In this document: positions 17,669 to 26,840 of the stretch, one piece after another
Numbering within the stretch: position 1 is the first letter of the stretch
Layout: each line of letters opens with the position of its first letter
Position numbers and translations under genes: made by a program
Source of the DNA: Stappia sp. BW2
GTDB taxonomy: Bacteria > Pseudomonadota > Alphaproteobacteria > Rhizobiales > Stappiaceae
DNA: 64,000 bases
NCBI RefSeq assembly: GCF_008107695.1
Contig: NZ_VIRG01000036.1
Coordinates: 451,328 to 515,327 of the forward strand
Direction: 5' to 3'
The notes under the pieces: generated by a model
Databases searched by the model: none
Told to the model about the DNA's origin: nothing
What the model saw: only the letters and a program-made list of their open reading frames with translations

Positions 17669-18736
17669 ATGTCTTCCGAAAAAGACGGTCCGCAGAACTC
17701 GGGCCCATGGGGGACTGACCCTAAGAGCCAGTCTTTGGACGTGGACGCCTTTCTACGTCAGGGGCGGCAGCATTTCGGTGGAATGTTTCCGGGCGGTACA
17801 CCGTCCGTTCGCGGAATTCTTGTCGCCGGCGGGCTTGCCATCGTCGCACTCGGCTTGTGGTCGTCCTATTACACCGTGCCGAGTGACTCCGTTGCCGTGA
17901 TCCAGCGATTTGGCAAGTTCGTCGCTGAAGTACCACCGGGATTGCATTTCAAGTTTCCCATGGGCATCGACACGGCGACGATCGTCCCGGTCAAGCGACA
18001 GCTGAAGCAGGAGTTCGGCTTCACAACACCAGGTGGCTCTGATCCCTATCAGAGTCCCGCAGACGGACGGCGCGAGACCGAAATGGTCACGGGCGATCTG
18101 AATGCGGCCCTTGTCGAGTGGGTGGTTCAGTACCGGATCTCCGATCCGGTCAAGTTTCTGTTTGAGGTGCGCGAACCGGCCGCAACGCTTCGATACGTCT
18201 CTGAATCCGTCATGCGCGAAGTGGTTGGCGACCGCACAGTCGACGAAGTCATCACGATCGGCAGACAGGAAATCGAAAGCGAAGCGCTGCTGAAGATGCA
18301 GACACTGGCGACCAAATACGCCATGGGCATCAGCATCGACCAGGTGCAGCTCAAGAACATCAACCCGCCCGAGCCCGTTCAATCGTCGTTCAATGAAGTC
18401 AATCAGGCCCAGCAGGAAAAGGAGCGTCTGATCAACGAAGCCCGCCGGGAATACAACAAGGTCATCCCGCTGGCGGAAGGCGAAAAGGACCAGCGTATCC
18501 GCGAAGCCGACGGCTATCGGCTGAAACGGATCAACGAGGCTGAGGGCGATGCCGCGCGCTTTACCGCGCTGCTGACGGAATATCTGAAAGCACCGGATGT
18601 CACCCGGCGGCGAATCTATATCGAAACCCTTCAGGACGTGATGCCTACTATCGGGTCGAAGATCATCGTTGACGGGTCAACCAGCAGCATCTTGCCGCTT
18701 CTCAATCTCGACCGCCAAAGGGAAAGCCAGCCATGA
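17669..18736 (+). CDS. hflK: HflK-like SPFH membrane protein
   Basis: HflK and HflC form a membrane complex in the periplasm that surrounds and modulates the FtsH protease. The ATG at 17669 follows GGAGAGGAAAA; the frame is open upstream but without resemblance. The 355-residue product has a membrane helix around residues 50-68 (ILVAGGLAIVALGLWSSYY), the SPFH/band-7 domain starting VPSDSVAVIQRFGKF, and a helical EKERLINEARREYNKV coiled-coil segment. The usual Gly-rich N-terminus is short, suggesting a divergent second copy. It overlaps hflC by 4 bp. Confidence 0.9.
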   Translation: MSSEKDGPQNSGPWGTDPKSQSLDVDAFLRQGRQHFGGMFPGGTPSVRGILVAGGLAIVALGLWSSYYTVPSDSVAVIQRFGKFVAEVPPGLHFKFPMGIDTATIVPVKRQLKQEFGFTTPGGSDPYQSPADGRRETEMVTGDLNAALVEWVVQYRISDPVKFLFEVREPAATLRYVSESVMREVVGDRTVDEVITIGRQEIESEALLKMQTLATKYAMGISIDQVQLKNINPPEPVQSSFNEVNQAQQEKERLINEARREYNKVIPLAEGEKDQRIREADGYRLKRINEAEGDAARFTALLTEYLKAPDVTRRRIYIETLQDVMPTIGSKIIVDGSTSSILPLLNLDRQRESQP

Positions 18737-19767
18737 AGATCGTATGGGGACTTCTTGCGGGCATTGTCGCCGTTGCGGTTGTGACCGCTTCCACCGCCGT
18801 CTACACGGTCAGCGAAGTTGAACAGGCGATCATCACCCAGTTCGGCAAGCCCGTTGGCGAACCGGTGACGACGTCGGGCCTGAAATTGAAACTGCCCTTC
18901 ATACAGGACGTCAACCGGATCGACCGACGGGTTCTGGAGTGGGACGGCAATCCCTCCGATATGCCGACAAAAGACAAGCTTTACATTTCGGTCGACCTCT
19001 TTGCCCGTTGGAAGATTATCGATCCCTTGCAATATTTTCTTCGTCTGCGTGACGAACGCAGTGCGCAATCGCGGCTCGATGACATCCTTGGCAGCGAGAC
19101 ACGCAACGCGGTTGCCAAGCACGAGTTGATCGAAATTATCCGCACGACAAGGGGGCGCATCCCCTTGCGGGATTCTCTCCTGACCGACGAAGAACGCGCC
19201 CAGGATATCGGTTCACTGGTTCCGATCCAGAAAGGCCGTGCACTTGTAGAGCAGGAAATTTTCGGAGCCGCGGCTGAAAAGGTTCGTGTCTTCGGGATTG
19301 CACTCCTCGACATCCGGTTCAAGCGCATCAATTACAATGAAAGCGTCCGTCCGAAGATTTATGACCGGATGGTCTCCGAGCGGCGTCAGATCGCCGAACG
19401 TTTTCTGTCCGAAGGCAACGGCGAGGCAGCACGTATCCGCGGCAACCGGGTGCGCGATCTGAACAAGATTCAATCCGAAGCCTACCGGGCGGTGGAAGAA
19501 ATCCGCGGTGTGGCCGACGCCACCGCCGCCGACATATACGCCCAGGCGTACAACATCACGCCTCTTGCTGCGGAGTTCTACGAGTTCTCGAGAACCATGC
19601 AGGCCTACAAGGACATGATTTCTTCCGGAACGACCCTCGTCTTGTCGACGGACAGCGATCTCTTCAAATTCCTGAAGGGCGTGCAAGCTTACGACGGGAA
19701 AAAAGAGCCTGACCTTCCGGAGTTGGACGCCGGGGTAGTGGGGCGCGTGAGTCCTGTCCGCCGTTGA
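18733..19767 (+). CDS. hflC: HflC-like SPFH membrane protein
   Basis: The 344-residue partner of HflK begins with a membrane anchor (VWGLLAGIVAVAVVTASTAV) and an SPFH domain opening YTVSEVEQAIITQFGKPVG. It ends with the family's FYEFSRTMQAYKDM and a TLVLSTDSDLFKFL strand. Start overlaps the hflK stop (ATGA). HflKC normally lies near the serine protease gene degP; here the neighbours are small unknown genes instead, which points to a specialised paralogous pair. It is the last gene of the transcript. Confidence 0.92.
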   Translation: MKIVWGLLAGIVAVAVVTASTAVYTVSEVEQAIITQFGKPVGEPVTTSGLKLKLPFIQDVNRIDRRVLEWDGNPSDMPTKDKLYISVDLFARWKIIDPLQYFLRLRDERSAQSRLDDILGSETRNAVAKHELIEIIRTTRGRIPLRDSLLTDEERAQDIGSLVPIQKGRALVEQEIFGAAAEKVRVFGIALLDIRFKRINYNESVRPKIYDRMVSERRQIAERFLSEGNGEAARIRGNRVRDLNKIQSEAYRAVEEIRGVADATAADIYAQAYNITPLAAEFYEFSRTMQAYKDMISSGTTLVLSTDSDLFKFLKGVQAYDGKKEPDLPELDAGVVGRVSPVRR

Positions 19768-20230
19768 ACCGATCTGTCCGGGCGTTTTTTCGCCCTTAGC
19801 GAGAAATGAAAAGTGACTGCGCCCCAAAAAACCGATGAATTGTGGTCGCTTGGTGAAAGTCGAAAACGCTCAAGAGAATGAATGTCGAGGAGAGTATTCT
19901 TCTTCGGTTTGAATTAAATCGAGCAGGTCTGCCCTATGTACTAGGGAGAAATGCCTACACGATATCGGATTGTTTTGCGTATTTTTTCTTTTATTCAAAT
20001 GACGCAATCCGGAGACACCGTTAAACCGCAATTGAGGCGCTCACTCACTCTGGTGAAGAGCCTCTAATCAGCAGTCATTTTTCTGTCTGGCGAGCGCCAG
20101 TTGGCTGCTGTCGCGAAGGTCGACCTCACCCCCGGGCAACTTCCGCTCAAAACCAAAAACCACTTCGTGCCTCTGTCTAACCCGACATGCATGTTCCTTC
20201 ATTGGAGAGAGTGTTAAAGGCACGGACATT
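19768..20230. other. intergenic region after hflC
   Basis: No gene is supported. GGGCG-TTTTTT-CGCCC at 19780-19795 can form a short hairpin just after the hflC stop and might terminate the transcript. About 19880-20000 is AT-rich and could hold a promoter for the orphan gene that follows. Confidence 0.35.
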
Positions 20231-20746
20231 GTGAAGAAATCCGAACGTCTTCTGGAGCGTTCCCCCGATCCGCCACCAGTCTTTGGACCATGCATGGCTG
20301 GCTCGTCGGTGGCGAATCCCATGATGGTTGGTGAGCTTCCCGTTGCCAACGTTGCTCCGTTCGGCAGTTGCTGGCCGGTGCCTGATGGTGCCCCTCCCGC
20401 CGCACATCCGAAAGTGATGCGAAACCGGTTGCCGGATCCCTTTGATTTCGCGGTGCGGGCACTCGCAACTTGGGATGACGAGGGCGGAAGACCAAGTTTG
20501 GACTCCATGCACAGTGAGTATGGGAAGCGGATCGAAGTCGACGGCTCCTGGACGATCTACCACGTCTTTACCGGAGGTCCGGCAACAATTGGCGGCGATC
20601 TGATGCAGGGCATGAATGCAAGAAATGCGCTGGACCAGATGACGAAGAACAATTCCGACAATTCCAGTCGGCGCGCGGCACGGCCACAGATTTTGAAGGC
20701 GCGGTTCTTGGCGGCCTGGTGGGTTCGATTGACCAAATACTTCTAA
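20231..20746 (+). CDS. orphan protein, possibly frameshifted
   Basis: The frame starts with GTG and encodes up to 171 residues. The part up to about residue 143 looks like protein: a Gly/Pro/Cys segment (VANPMMVGELPVANVAPFGS, then CWPVPDG) that faintly recalls PAAR-like DUF4280 repeats, and a second part with GSWTIYHVFTGGPATIGGDL. After KNNSDN the frame turns Arg-rich. A different frame over the same bases reads ATDFEGAVLGGLVGSIDQIL, more protein-like, so a frameshift near 20640-20690 is possible. Function unknown. Confidence 0.45.
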   Translation: MKKSERLLERSPDPPPVFGPCMAGSSVANPMMVGELPVANVAPFGSCWPVPDGAPPAAHPKVMRNRLPDPFDFAVRALATWDDEGGRPSLDSMHSEYGKRIEVDGSWTIYHVFTGGPATIGGDLMQGMNARNALDQMTKNNSDNSSRRAARPQILKARFLAAWWVRLTKYF

Positions 20747-20865
20747 TCAGGCCCTCGTCGCACGAACCTGGACCAGCTCAGTCAGCTCGTAGCGGTCGGA
20801 GACATTCGGCAGGGATGCTTGTCCGCTTAGATGAACTTGGTGTCCGCAAACCGGCTGTCCACGGT

Positions 20866-21780
20866 CTAATCTATTCCTGGCAGATTTGGTATTTGTTCCG
20901 CCAGGTAGTCGGCAAGCAATCTAACGCGGGAGATGCCGCGTCGTTCGGGAACGATGAGCATACTGACGGGGACCGGCTGCAATCCGTACTCCGGGAAGAG
21001 GATTTCCAGTTCTCCTGTTTTCAGCAGGTCATCGACCAGCCATTGATGTGCGGGGGCAATGCCCCGGCCTGCGGCCAGAGCCTCGCGCGCGGCCAGCCCG
21101 TTGTCGACGCGAAACGAGCCCGTGAGGTCCACCCTGCTGCGGTCCCCATTTTGACCGGTCAGCTCCAGGGTTTCGCTGCCGGCAACGTTTGTCATGCGAA
21201 TGGCTTGATATCCGGAGATATCTTGAATGTTCAAAGGTCGCGCGACTGTTGCCAGATAGGAAGGCGCGGCGACCAGAAGACGCTTGGACATGCCCAGTGC
21301 ATGAAGCTTCATTGAACTGTCGCTCAGGGGCCCAAGACGGATCGCTATATCAATCCCTTCCTTGACCAGATTGATACGCTCGTCCGTCAGGCTCAGGTCG
21401 ATCCCGATCGAAGAGTATTGATCCTGAAAAGCAAAGAGCAGCCTGCTGACATGCAAAACTCCCAGGGCGGACGTACAGGAAATTCGAATGTTGCCTGCCG
21501 CAGCACTCCGGTCGTTTCGAGCTTCATCGGTCGCCTGCTCCACCAGGCGTAGAACATTGAGGCAGGCCGCATAGAAACCTTGCCCTTCATCCGTCAATGC
21601 AACACGGCGTGTCGTGCGCGTCAGCAACGGCACTCCCACGGCCTCTTCAAGCTCTTTGATCTGGCGAGTGACTGTCGACTGCCCCACACCAACCTCGCGG
21701 GCAACGGCGGAGAAACTGCCCCGTTCCGCAAGTCGGACGAATGTTTGCATCCGATCGATGCTGATGTTCGATCTATCCAT
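20866..21780 (-). CDS. LysR family regulator of the NmrA-like gene
   Basis: The 304-residue protein has the LysR helix-turn-helix at residues 6-65 (VRLAERGSFSAVAREVGVGQ, then STVTRQIKELEEAVGVPLL) and a periplasmic-binding-protein-like effector domain (ISCTSALGVLHVSRLL, IDIAIRLGPL). It resembles the AaeR/DsdC-like subgroup common in oxidoreductase cassettes. It is divergent from the NmrA-like gene with a 153-bp gap and most likely controls it. The inducer is unknown. Confidence 0.9.
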   Translation of the reverse strand: MDRSNISIDRMQTFVRLAERGSFSAVAREVGVGQSTVTRQIKELEEAVGVPLLTRTTRRVALTDEGQGFYAACLNVLRLVEQATDEARNDRSAAAGNIRISCTSALGVLHVSRLLFAFQDQYSSIGIDLSLTDERINLVKEGIDIAIRLGPLSDSSMKLHALGMSKRLLVAAPSYLATVARPLNIQDISGYQAIRMTNVAGSETLELTGQNGDRSRVDLTGSFRVDNGLAAREALAAGRGIAPAHQWLVDDLLKTGELEILFPEYGLQPVPVSMLIVPERRGISRVRLLADYLAEQIPNLPGID

Positions 21781-21933
21781 ATTACGGAATAGTATTATGC
21801 ATTTAGCCGCTATGGCGCAATTAATTCGGCCTGATTATTTTTCAACGCGTGAGACCTTCAAGGAGCCGGTGAGCCCATGGCCTTTTGCGTGGCACCAGCT
21901 GCGATATCCGGCAACAATCAGGAAAAAATCCAG

Positions 21934-22896
21934 ATGACTTCAGAAAACAGACCGCTAATTGTGATTGCCGGCGCAACCAGCAAACAAGGCCGTAGCGCGG
22001 CAAGCAGCCTGCTGAATTCCAACCGTTTCCGCGTGCGCGCCTTAACCCGCCGCAGCGACACGCCGGAGGCCTTGGCGCTGGCAAAGTCGGGCGCCGAAAT
22101 TGTCACGGTTCCGCTCGAACCAGGTCAAAAAAGGCAGTTCGTTTCCGCATTTGAAGGCGCTGACGGCGCTTTTCTCATGACACCTCCCATTGCTCCGCCA
22201 CAAACGCACGAGACGCAACTCGGCATTGAGTTGGCCGATGCCGCGGTCGAGGCCGGGGTGGGACACGTCGTGTTCAGCACGCTTGAGAATGCCGACAAGC
22301 GCTCGAGCGGGCGGAAATACGTCCCGCATTTTACCGACAAGGCGCGGGTGGCGGATCACATCCGCAGCCTGCCAATATCTCACACCTTCATTATTCTGAG
22401 TTTTTTCTACACCAACCTGCTTGAATACTATACGCCGCGCATGGAAGGCGGCACGCTGGTATTGCCAATCTATTTGCCCGAAGACTTTCGAGCGCCTTTC
22501 GTCGATCCCTTGACCGCTACCGGTCCTGCCGTCCTCGAAATTTTCTCAAATCCTGGAACGTACAATCACAGAACATTGCCGATCGTCGGCGACGTTATTT
22601 CCCCGCGAGAGATGATCCAGACGTTCCGGCGTGTTACGGGGCTGAAGGCCGAATATCGCAATGCCTATACGCGCGGCGGTCTGTTGCAATATTTTCCCGA
22701 ATTCGCAGCCAATGAACTGCATGTGCAAGAGTTGCTTGGGATGGTGGAATATGCCGTGGACTATGGCTACTTCAGCAAGGAACGTGATCTTGAATGGAGC
22801 CGTCGCATAGACACAAATTCACTCAACTGGGAACAATTTCTGCGTAAAACGAGATGGCGCGGAGAAGCACGTTCTTTCGCGCTTGATGCCCGGTAG
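21934..22896 (+). CDS. NmrA-like NAD(P)-binding oxidoreductase
   Basis: The 320-residue protein begins with a Rossmann dinucleotide-binding fold: LIVIAGATSKQGRSAASSLL matches the GxxGxxG-type loop of atypical short-chain dehydrogenases such as NmrA and QorB. VRALTRRSD follows, then GADGAFLMTPP and HVVFSTLENADKR. Members sense or reduce NAD(P)H-linked substrates, including quinones. The ATG at 21934 follows AGGAAAAAATCC and lies 19 codons inside the open frame. Divergent LysR gene suggests induction by a small molecule. The reaction is unknown. Confidence 0.85.
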   Translation: MTSENRPLIVIAGATSKQGRSAASSLLNSNRFRVRALTRRSDTPEALALAKSGAEIVTVPLEPGQKRQFVSAFEGADGAFLMTPPIAPPQTHETQLGIELADAAVEAGVGHVVFSTLENADKRSSGRKYVPHFTDKARVADHIRSLPISHTFIILSFFYTNLLEYYTPRMEGGTLVLPIYLPEDFRAPFVDPLTATGPAVLEIFSNPGTYNHRTLPIVGDVISPREMIQTFRRVTGLKAEYRNAYTRGGLLQYFPEFAANELHVQELLGMVEYAVDYGYFSKERDLEWSRRIDTNSLNWEQFLRKTRWRGEARSFALDAR

Positions 22897-22925
22897 CTGC
22901 AGCCGGGCAGCCCCGCTCGAGGGCC

Positions 22926-23378
22926 TCAGACCGGCACTTCCGACGTCGCCTTCACGGTTGAGACAACGATAGATGTCCGGAACTTGCGGACGTTCTTGTC
23001 GGCAAAGAAGAAACGGTGGGTGAAGGCCTCGTAGTCGGCGATATCCCGGGCCATCACGATGAGGATGAAATCGGCCTCTCCGGCAATACAGTAGAAGTGG
23101 GTGACCTGGCGATCTTCACGCGCTTTGCGCTTGAAGGCGTCGATCTGGTCGAGCCGGTCGCGCTCCAGTTCAACAGCTACGATGGCCGTGATGCCGAGGC
23201 CGACCTGCCCGGGATCGAGTATCGCGACCTCCCGCTGGATAGCTCCTGTCTCCCTCAGCGCTCGCACCCGGCGCTGGACCGAGGCCGTTGAGAGGCCGGT
23301 CGTCTCGGCAAGGGACTGGATCGAGGTTTTGGCGTTTTTCTGGAGCTGATCGAGAAGTTTTCTGTCTGAGGCATCCAT
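22926..23378 (-). CDS. Lrp/AsnC family regulator of azlCD
   Basis: The 150-residue protein has an N-terminal helix-turn-helix (LLDQLQKNAKTSIQSLAETT followed by GLSTASVQRRVRALRETGAI) and a RAM ligand-binding domain (VTHFYCIAGEADFILIVMAR). Lrp/AsnC proteins sense amino acids and form octamers. It is divergent from azlC by about 100 bp, the standard arrangement for control of a branched-chain amino-acid exporter. Confidence 0.92.
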   Translation of the reverse strand: MDASDRKLLDQLQKNAKTSIQSLAETTGLSTASVQRRVRALRETGAIQREVAILDPGQVGLGITAIVAVELERDRLDQIDAFKRKAREDRQVTHFYCIAGEADFILIVMARDIADYEAFTHRFFFADKNVRKFRTSIVVSTVKATSEVPV

Positions 23379-23481
23379 GATGTCTTTCCTTTAGTTCACG
23401 CAGTCTTCTGATCTTTTTGTATCATTGATCAGCCATATCGTGTGTCGTGTGCATCAATTGGTCTCGTCTAAGGTGCGAGGC

Positions 23482-24174
23482 ATGACACATGGTATGAAAG
23501 TTGGGGCCCTCGCCATATTGCCCCTGGCGCTTGGAGCTGCCGTCTACGGTTTCGCGTTTGGCCTTCTGGCTGCGCAGGTTGGTTTCCCGTGGTGGGGCGT
23601 TGGCTTGATGAGCGCCTCCGTCCACGCCGGATCTTCGCAGATCGTTGCCGTGGAACAGTTTGCGTCGACGGGTGCCGTCCTGGGCGCGGTCTTCGCCGGG
23701 GCTGCCTTGAACCTCCGCTATGTCGGCATCGTCGCGTCCCTCTCGGAAGTGCTCAACGGACTTTCGCTTTGGAAGAAGCTGGTTGCTATCCACGTGACCG
23801 GGGACGAGAACTGGGCTCTGACGATGGCCGAGCGCGCAAAGTCGCCCGATGTCGGAGCCAAATTCCTTCTGGGGTCCGGAATGGTGATGATCTCGGTCTG
23901 GACCACTTCGACGGCACTCGGGGCGGTGATCGGAGCTGTCCTGCCGAACCTCGAACGCTTTGGTCTGGGCTTTGCTTTCACCGCGGCCTTCATCGCCATG
24001 GCGCGGGGGCTCTGGCGGGGACGGTCTCAGGCGCTTGCCTGGTCTGTGGCGGCAGGGGCAACGATTGCGGTTGTCTCGCTTGGCGCACCCAAGGCTTACG
24101 GGATCGTTGCGGGCGCGATTTGCGGGTTGGTGGCCATCTACCTGGTGCGCCGCGCGAAGGAGGCGACCAGATGA
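23482..24174 (+). CDS. azlC: AzlC family branched-chain amino-acid exporter subunit
   Basis: The 230-residue membrane protein has about seven hydrophobic segments and the AzlC signatures LPLALGAAVYGFAFGLLA, SASVHAGSSQIVAVE, and LNLRYVGIVASLSE. With AzlD it exports branched-chain amino acids or related compounds. The ATG at 23482 (MTHGMKVG) is preferred; the frame is open 19 codons further upstream without membrane character. It overlaps azlD by 4 bp. Confidence 0.92.
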   Translation: MTHGMKVGALAILPLALGAAVYGFAFGLLAAQVGFPWWGVGLMSASVHAGSSQIVAVEQFASTGAVLGAVFAGAALNLRYVGIVASLSEVLNGLSLWKKLVAIHVTGDENWALTMAERAKSPDVGAKFLLGSGMVMISVWTTSTALGAVIGAVLPNLERFGLGFAFTAAFIAMARGLWRGRSQALAWSVAAGATIAVVSLGAPKAYGIVAGAICGLVAIYLVRRAKEATR

Positions 24175-24467
24175 GCGGAGCACTTTGGGCCGTAACCAGT
24201 CTGTTGGCCCTGGCGGCTTTCCTGGTCCGGGTCGCGGGGTTGAGTGCAGGCGAGCGCATCCGGGCGTCCCGTCAGGCCTGGATCCTGGATGATCTGCCGG
24301 GATTGATCGTCGTCAGTCTGGTCGCCTCGTCACTGACCGGACAACCACTGCCAACCTGGATTGCCGCCGGTGTGGCACTTGGCATCGCAATCATGACAAA
24401 CCACGTGATCGCGACCATGGCGTTGGGCGTGGTTGCCTTTGCCGGTCTAAAATGGCTGGGGGTGTAA
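24171..24467 (+). CDS. azlD: AzlD family branched-chain amino-acid exporter small subunit
   Basis: The 98-residue product has three membrane segments and the AzlD pattern: an N-terminal ALWAVTSLLALAAFLVRVAG, then ILDDLPGLIVVSLVASSL and ATMALGVVAFAGLKWL. It starts inside the end of azlC (ATGA) and works as its small partner. The same bases are also open in a longer frame that runs through azlC, which is a shadow. Confidence 0.9.
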   Translation: MSGALWAVTSLLALAAFLVRVAGLSAGERIRASRQAWILDDLPGLIVVSLVASSLTGQPLPTWIAAGVALGIAIMTNHVIATMALGVVAFAGLKWLGV

Positions 24468-24757
24468 ATGGGTATTTCATTCCCTGCGCAGGCAAGCACG
24501 CTGACGCTTTCAAGGCCCTGAATTAATCTGCCCCGGCCGTCAGACAACAGAACGCTCCGCAATGCGCCTCCCAAACACTCGCTCACCGGCTTGCGGGACG
24601 GTCCTCCAAGCGGTTCCGCGGCTGAGGTTTCCCATCATCAGCAGCATGAACTTTGCTGCCATTGGCGGAACGTCTCTGTCAGCCGACAGGCATCGAAATG
24701 CCTGCCGATCAGAGCTGTTCGATCACCGCGTCACAGATCGTGCCTTTCGCCCCAAAC

Positions 24758-25969
24758 TCAGTCGCCGCCGACCAGGCCCGTTCCGGCGAAGAGCATCATC
24801 CACACTTTCATCCGCATGATCAGCGCCTTTTCCAGCGCCCAGGCCTGGATGACGCCGCCCATGAAGGTGCCCTGGAGCGAGCCGGAAATCCGGGTCGTAT
24901 AGGCCTGGACAAGGCATCTGGTACCATCGACAAGCAGAGCATTCTGTTCCGGGTATTCAAGCCGGACATGCACGACCAGATCGCCTGGGCCGCGCCGGTC
25001 CGATGGCTGCATCAGGGTGCCGGTCGGACCGAGCTGACCGGTCGCGATAGCGTCCTGGATGCGGACGATACGCGCCGCCAGAACCGTGTCCTTCATGCCG
25101 TTGTTGATGTTGCTTTCGCAGGCAACCTCCGCCGGCATGCCGACATGCAGAACCGCGCTGTTGGTCTGGCTGAAGCCGGCGACAATCTCGATCGGATCGC
25201 TCTTGTTGCGATCCGGAACGATCACCATCGCCGGGTTGACGGAGAACTGCGCGGCGCGGGCGCCGACGTTCAAGGTCAGCTGCTCGATCCGCCCGGAGAC
25301 AGACGAATAGACCTTGGTCTCACTGAGAGTGACCTTGGCTTGATCAAGTGCGGCTTCTGCAGACTTTAACTGTGCAGGCAACACCTGGCTGAGTTGTACC
25401 TGCAGCGCCTCCAGCTTGGAGTCGGCGGCATTCACATTGGCGGCGGCCTGTTCCTGTGCGGCCTTTGCGTTCTCATACCTGTTCAACGTGTAAGCGGGCG
25501 ACTTCCTGTCCTTCAGGTCCTGCTGTTCCGACATGGTCAGGTTCGCCTTGTCGAGAGCCGCTTTGGTCCGGGCGAGATCAGCGCCTGCTTCCTTGATCTG
25601 CGCCTTGATGACATCAATCTGGCTGTTGACTTCGCCCACCGTGGCCTGAGCGGTGGCGACTGCCGCCTTTTCACTGCTGTCGTCCACCGTGAAGAGGAGA
25701 TCGCCGACCTTGACGTTCTCACCGGCCTTGACGGACACCTCGGTGACCGTGCCGCCGCGTTCGGTGACAACCGGAACGACGCGAAAAGGGATCAGCGCGT
25801 TGGTTGTGTCGGGATGATAATATTCTACCGTGAAGATCAGCGCGACGAACAGCACGATCCAGACGAACAGCGCACGGTGGACGTTGTAGAGCGTCACGGC
25901 GCGGCCCCGCCAGCGTAAATAGGCAATACGCAGCAACAGCGGAAAGCAGGTAATAAGGAGCTCGATCAT
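24758..25969 (-). CDS. HlyD/EmrA-type membrane fusion protein
   Basis: The 403-residue protein has an N-terminal membrane anchor (ALFVWIVLFVALIFTVEYYH), a biotinyl-lipoyl half-motif (GGTVTEVSVKAGENVKVGDL), a long alpha-helical hairpin (about residues 95-200), and the second lipoyl half and beta-barrel (VYSSVSGRIEQLTLNVGARA). Such periplasmic adaptors connect an inner-membrane pump to an outer-membrane channel. Neither pump nor outer channel is next to it; instead its start overlaps a small membrane protein gene by 4 bp. This recalls E. coli YibH with a membrane partner. Confidence 0.88.
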   Translation of the reverse strand: MIELLITCFPLLLRIAYLRWRGRAVTLYNVHRALFVWIVLFVALIFTVEYYHPDTTNALIPFRVVPVVTERGGTVTEVSVKAGENVKVGDLLFTVDDSSEKAAVATAQATVGEVNSQIDVIKAQIKEAGADLARTKAALDKANLTMSEQQDLKDRKSPAYTLNRYENAKAAQEQAAANVNAADSKLEALQVQLSQVLPAQLKSAEAALDQAKVTLSETKVYSSVSGRIEQLTLNVGARAAQFSVNPAMVIVPDRNKSDPIEIVAGFSQTNSAVLHVGMPAEVACESNINNGMKDTVLAARIVRIQDAIATGQLGPTGTLMQPSDRRGPGDLVVHVRLEYPEQNALLVDGTRCLVQAYTTRISGSLQGTFMGGVIQAWALEKALIMRMKVWMMLFAGTGLVGGD

Positions 25970-26433
25970 GCGTTGGCTCCTTTTGTCTCGTCGACCGCCT
26001 GAAGATCCGCGACCGGTTGTTCGTCCGGGGCAGTTGTCTCATTGGCAGGTGGTGTGTCATCGACGGCAGCTGTTTCCACCACCGGCGCGAGTTCGTCCTC
26101 ATCCGCTTCCGGCTTCAGCCATAGAACAACGTCATAAGCGAAGGCGGCAATGATCAGTGTCATCGGCAACAGAAGGCTGACGTCCCGCAAGGGCGGCACC
26201 AGGTCATAGGCGAGGCCGACCACCAGCATGGTCGGGATCGTTGTGCGCAGCGGGGTCGTAGATCCCCTGTGTTCCGCGTAACGGTCGAAAACGGCGTAGA
26301 GGTAGATCACCAGAAACAATAGAAACAGCAGGGTAATCAGTCCCGCTGTGGCAAAGCTGTCGCTGGTGCCGGGCGCGACCCAGGAATCTGGTGGCGGATC
26401 CAACGTCTGCCCTGTCGTTGCCGTTGTGCTCAT
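25966..26433 (-). CDS. small membrane protein paired with HlyD-type adaptor
   Basis: The 155-residue protein has two to three membrane segments: TAGLITLLFLLFLVIYLYAV, then about TIPTMLVVGLAYDLVPPL and LLLPMTLIIAAFAYDVVLWL. An acidic, low-complexity cytoplasmic tail (about residues 105-155) is rich in Asp, Glu, Pro and Thr. The ATG at 26433 follows AGGGGGAC. It overlaps the HlyD-like gene by 4 bp, so the two are co-translated. The role is unknown; the position mimics the yibI-yibH pair of enterics although the sequence does not look like YibI. Confidence 0.7.
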   Translation of the reverse strand: MSTTATTGQTLDPPPDSWVAPGTSDSFATAGLITLLFLLFLVIYLYAVFDRYAEHRGSTTPLRTTIPTMLVVGLAYDLVPPLRDVSLLLPMTLIIAAFAYDVVLWLKPEADEDELAPVVETAAVDDTPPANETTAPDEQPVADLQAVDETKGANA

Positions 26434-26840
26434 GAATGTCCCCCTGTCGGACGCCCCATGACGCGGCGTCGCAGACACCATAATGACCGGACCAACGCCC
26501 GATTGAAACTGTAAATTGTTGCCCCAATTGAAGACACGCCACGCCGATAGCGCCCGGTCTTGTCAGGACACACGCTTTTCTGGGGTGAGGCATCGACCTG
26601 ATTGACAGGCGGTTTGACGTGTTTCCCTCGCGCGGCTCAATTTCGCTTTCATGTCAGCTGGTTAAGCGGTCAACGGGGTTCCCTGTCAGTCGCGGTGCTT
26701 CGGAACTGAATGAGAATCATGCGCAGGCAGAGAACTGACATTCGCCGGGTGTCGTTAGCCTCCTGAAAGCGAACATGGCGGGTTACGGGCTTTCAACGTC
26801 GGCGTTGCCGCCGTAGCCATCAGCATGCCGGTTCCAGGGG
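26434..26840. other. intergenic region upstream of the HlyD pair
   Basis: No gene is supported in these 407 bases. The interval lies upstream of the reverse-strand small membrane gene and must hold its promoter. No repeat or clear binding site was found. Confidence 0.4.
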
